Shown here: in pieces, positions 61,907-64,000 of the stretch | Numbering within the stretch: the first letter of the stretch is position 1 | Layout: the number at the start of each line of letters is the position of its first letter | NCBI GenBank assembly: GCA_025352695.1 | Contig: JANXSK010000110.1 | Span: forward strand, 1 to 64,000 | Direction: 5' to 3' | Length of the DNA: 64,000 bases | Origin: Ferruginibacter sp. | Lineage (GTDB): Bacteria > Bacteroidota > Bacteroidia > Chitinophagales > Chitinophagaceae | Position numbers and translations under genes: made by a program | The notes under the pieces: generated by a model | The model's input: the letters and a program-made list of their open reading frames with translations, nothing else | Told to the model about the DNA's origin: nothing | Database searches by the model: none

Positions 61907-62586
61907 AACAGTTACAACAAATAACAAAAGCAATTGTAGTATGCATCACTATTATAACAGTTTACACCGTGTATGTAAACAAAAATTCTAGCAACATGAC
62001 CACAAGGCAAAAACTATTAAAAGCATTTTATCCTGCATTGATGTGGATCACAAAAATAGCAGGTTCCAATACTGTTAATTTAAAAAATGAATCTATACAA
62101 CCACCGATTTCTTTCTACTCTTTGCAATCAACTTTAAGTGATGGCAGCACATTTGACTTCGCTGGCTTAAAAGGTAAAAAAGTAATGCTGGTGAATACAG
62201 CATCAGACTGCGGCTACACAGATCAATATGCTGAGCTTGAAAAGCTATCCCAACAATATAAAGGCCAACTAACAATACTTGCTTTTCCTGCAAATGATTT
62301 TAAAGACCAGGAAAAAGGAAATGATGCTACGATTGCATCTTTTTGCAAAAAAAATTATGGTGTTACATTTCCTATAATGGCAAAAAGCTCCGTTATTAAA
62401 TCTGCTAATCAAAATACTATTTTCAATTGGTTAACCAACAGTGGCAGCAATGGCTGGAACAATAAAGTGCCATTCTGGAATTTTTCTAAGTACCTGGTTA
62501 ATGAAAAAGGTATGCTGGTTAATTATTTTGATCCGGGAATTTCTCCTTTAGCTAAAGAAGTAATAAATGCTGTAGCCAGAAATTAA
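61903..62586 (+). CDS. Membrane-anchored glutathione-peroxidase-family thiol peroxidase
   Basis: A 227-residue protein; the start at 61903 gives an ATGA overlap with the dehydrogenase, while an in-frame ATG four codons earlier is possible. Residues 8-25 form a membrane helix (TKAIVVCITIITVYTVYV). The GPx domain from about residue 68 has the peroxidatic Cys103 in LVNTASDCGYTDQYAELEKL and a resolving Cys149 in IASFCKKNYGVTFP. The WNF motif is PFWNFSKYLV. The usual FPCNQF reads FPANDF, so the tetrad Gln is Asp132. It probably uses thioredoxin rather than glutathione. Confidence 0.9.
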   Translation: MKQLQQITKAIVVCITIITVYTVYVNKNSSNMTTRQKLLKAFYPALMWITKIAGSNTVNLKNESIQPPISFYSLQSTLSDGSTFDFAGLKGKKVMLVNTASDCGYTDQYAELEKLSQQYKGQLTILAFPANDFKDQEKGNDATIASFCKKNYGVTFPIMAKSSVIKSANQNTIFNWLTNSGSNGWNNKVPFWNFSKYLVNEKGMLVNYFDPGISPLAKEVINAVARN

Positions 62587-62604
62587 TTTAAAAAATAAAA
62601 TATT

Positions 62605-63300
62605 ATGCATATCCATTGCCTCCAACATATTTCTTTTGAAAACCCTGGCTACATAAAAGTTTGGGCTCAGCAAAATCATCATAATATCACCTATACTTAT
62701 TTTTTTGAAGATAATTTTGTATTGCCAGATTTAAAAAATATTGATGCCTTGATAATTATGGGCGGCAATATGAATGTTGATGAAGAAGAAAAATTTCGCT
62801 GGCTGAGAAAAGAAAAAAAGTTAATAAAAGCTGCCATCAATGCTCGTAAAAAAGTAATTGGCATTTGCCTCGGTGCTCAATTAATTGCAGCCGCCCTTGG
62901 CTGCAATGTATACCCGGGAAGCCAAAAAGAGATTGGCTTTTACCCTGTTCAATTTACAGATGGGGCACTAAATCATCCATTATTTAATCACTTTAAAAAT
63001 CTTTACACCGTTTTTCATTGGCATGGCGACACTTTTGATTTACCTGCCAATGCACAACTAATTGCATCATCTGCCATCTGTAAACACCAGGCCTTTTTAA
63101 TTGGCAACAATGTAATGGGTTTTCAATTTCATTTTGAAATGAACGAAACAATTATAAATGATATGATAAAGCATGATGGACACGAACTGGAAGAAGATGG
63201 AAAATACATTCAATCACAGCAACAACTAAGCAAGGGGTATCAGCATCTTAAACAGAATCAAAAAGATATTTTTACTTTGTTAGATAAATTTTTTGCATGA
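62605..63300 (+). CDS. Class I glutamine amidotransferase-like protein
   Basis: A 231-residue protein of the GMP-synthase-like amidotransferase family. The nucleophile Cys88 lies in VIGICLGAQLIAAALG and the His/Glu pair in NVMGFQFHFEMNE (about residue 174). Such stand-alone proteins hydrolyse glutamine or related gamma-glutamyl compounds. Lying next to a GPx gene, action on glutathione-like or gamma-glutamyl substrates is conceivable but only inference. It starts 18 bases after GPx, and its stop overlaps the ACT gene as ATGA. Confidence 0.9.
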   Translation: MHIHCLQHISFENPGYIKVWAQQNHHNITYTYFFEDNFVLPDLKNIDALIIMGGNMNVDEEEKFRWLRKEKKLIKAAINARKKVIGICLGAQLIAAALGCNVYPGSQKEIGFYPVQFTDGALNHPLFNHFKNLYTVFHWHGDTFDLPANAQLIASSAICKHQAFLIGNNVMGFQFHFEMNETIINDMIKHDGHELEEDGKYIQSQQQLSKGYQHLKQNQKDIFTLLDKFFA

Positions 63301-63680
63301 AACAATTGACTTTTATTTTAATGGAGGGCATATTTAGTTTATGCAGGCTTGCCCCAAATGATCCAATACCAACCTGGGCATTGTCATCCAATTTTTATAC
63401 AATTTCAAAAACCGACGATGAACTTTCTGTAGTTTGTGAAAGCCAATATGTTCCGGCAGAAATTAAACAAGATGGTAACTGGCGTTCACTAAAAATAGCA
63501 TCGGTGCTGGATTTGTCGCTAACTGGCATTACTGCAAAATTTTCTACTGCCCTTGCAAATGCAGGGGTAAACCTTTGTGTAATTGCCACCTATGAAACAG
63601 ATTATATTTTTGTAAAACAAGAAAAATTACAAACAGCCATTACTGCTTTACAAAACGCAGCATTCATAGTGCAACAGTAA
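63297..63680 (+). CDS. ACT-domain protein
   Basis: A 127-residue protein made of two tandem ACT-like halves. The first includes TFILMEGIFSLCRLAPNDPI and the second KIASVLDLSLTGITAKFSTA with LANAGVNLCVIATYETDYIF, the part usual for this family. ACT domains bind amino acids; stand-alone members are probably regulators. It begins inside the amidotransferase stop (ATGA), the last clear member of the operon that starts with the aldehyde dehydrogenase. Confidence 0.9.
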   Translation: MKQLTFILMEGIFSLCRLAPNDPIPTWALSSNFYTISKTDDELSVVCESQYVPAEIKQDGNWRSLKIASVLDLSLTGITAKFSTALANAGVNLCVIATYETDYIFVKQEKLQTAITALQNAAFIVQQ

Positions 63681-63767
63681 AAAAGTAAAATCAGTCATAA
63701 GCACATCATTGGAACAATCAGTATAAAACTAATATTGCTGGCTCATTTATTTAATACGTTTTCGTTG

Positions 63768-63950
63768 ATGCGGAAAGAAGGAAATTTTAGGTATAAATAT
63801 TATTGGAGCTATATTACCTGCTACGCTTATTTGTTAATTCAGTGCGTACCATTCACCACCCTTCAAAAAGTTTGGTATTTAGTTTCTGTTGCAGTCTTTA
63901 TTAAACTAATTTTTAAAGCTAATTTATATGTTTACAAAAGCAGTTATTGA
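63768..63950 (+). CDS. Possible small membrane protein
   Basis: A 60-residue frame from the ATG at 63768 (MRKEGNFRYKYYWSYITCYA). Two hydrophobic segments (about residues 14-30 and 35-52) and positive ends suggest a small membrane protein. No family recognised. The composition (many Y, F, K) is partly what AT-rich DNA gives by chance, so support is limited. It overlaps by 23 bases the start of the next frame. Confidence 0.4.
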   Translation: MRKEGNFRYKYYWSYITCYAYLLIQCVPFTTLQKVWYLVSVAVFIKLIFKANLYVYKSSY

Positions 63951-64000
63951 AAAACATTTTAATGCCAAAAAAACGAGCGCCTGCTATTAATTACTATTGG
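63928..64000 (+). pseudogene. Start of a gene at the right edge with an apparent frameshift at an A7 run
   Basis: From the ATG at 63928 the frame reads MFTKAVIEKHFNAKK and then hits a stop at 63988-63990. If one A is added to the A7 run at 63967-63973, it continues open to the window end as NERLLLITI. The joined N-terminus would be a short basic segment followed by a hydrophobic helix. It could be a true disrupted gene, a sequencing indel, or slippage on the A run. Only 24 codons are visible. Confidence 0.4.

Noticed and set aside
1-64000. tRNA, rRNA, CRISPR, insertion sequence or prophage elements
   Set aside because: Reading both strands I found no cloverleaf-like tRNA pattern, spaced repeat array, transposase or phage gene.

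Overview
The window is low-GC DNA from a member of the Bacteroidota, most likely family Chitinophagaceae. The signs are SusC/SusD outer-membrane pairs, the gliding protein GldC, a type IX secretion sorting domain, Bacteroidota-restricted families (DUF6089, DUF4290, tandem OmpH/Skp after BamA), few Shine-Dalgarno sequences, and promoter elements of the Bacteroidota TTG / TAnnTTTG type. Family placement is inference from gene content only. It is a chromosomal segment dominated by core genes. I see no prophage, insertion sequence, CRISPR array, tRNA or rRNA.

Layout: 1-475 is the N-terminal part of a SusC-like gene leaving the left edge. 972-6862 is a complete susC-susD-lipoprotein operon on the minus strand with its own terminator. 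7117-8043 is a decayed outer-membrane porin with in-frame stops. Opposite to it run a DUF47 regulator and a PiT phosphate transporter, preceded by three 11-bp-phased TGTTACC repeats that look like a Pho box. 10573-12634 holds galE and a lone C-terminal transketolase half. 12706-14639 is an ECF sigma factor, a membrane-anchored repeat protein (putative anti-sigma factor) and a small exported protein. 15631-21830 (minus) is the cell-shape operon mreB-mreC-mreD-mrdA-rodA. purD, two peptide transporters (POT and OPT), a DUF1501/DUF1800 pair, an M43 metalloprotease and serS follow.

32823-39297 carries a small conserved protein, a cyclophilin, gcvH, a VanZ-like protein, a DUF4290 protein with an RGG-like tail, murA (catalytic Cys replaced by Asp), gmk and a CorC/GldE-like CBS protein. 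39604-45202 (minus) is a heavy-metal RND efflux operon (TolC-like, adaptor, CzcA-like pump). 45353-49622 has a glycosyltransferase with an unusual EX7E motif, gldC, a YqeY protein, a CvpA protein, an alpha/beta hydrolase and a CBS protein. 49986-57777 is the envelope cluster nadK-DUF6089-uppS-bamA-ompH-ompH-murI. 57925-58789 is rpmH-rnpA-yidD; rpmH is only 55 codons. The right end has sod, a tiny T9SS-sorted protein, tadA, and a translationally coupled ALDH-GPx-amidotransferase-ACT operon. A small membrane ORF and an apparently frameshifted gene start run off the right edge.

Taken together the window is rich in envelope biogenesis: peptidoglycan precursors (murA, murI, uppS), elongation machinery (mre/rod), outer-membrane assembly (bamA, two Skp) and nutrient uptake (Sus, POT, OPT, PiT). 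The items most worth checking are the phased repeat in front of the phosphate operon, the repeat-bearing ECF/anti-sigma module, a set of promoter -7 boxes ending 4-5 bases before start codons (predicted leaderless mRNAs), and the terminator that runs exactly up to the murI start codon.
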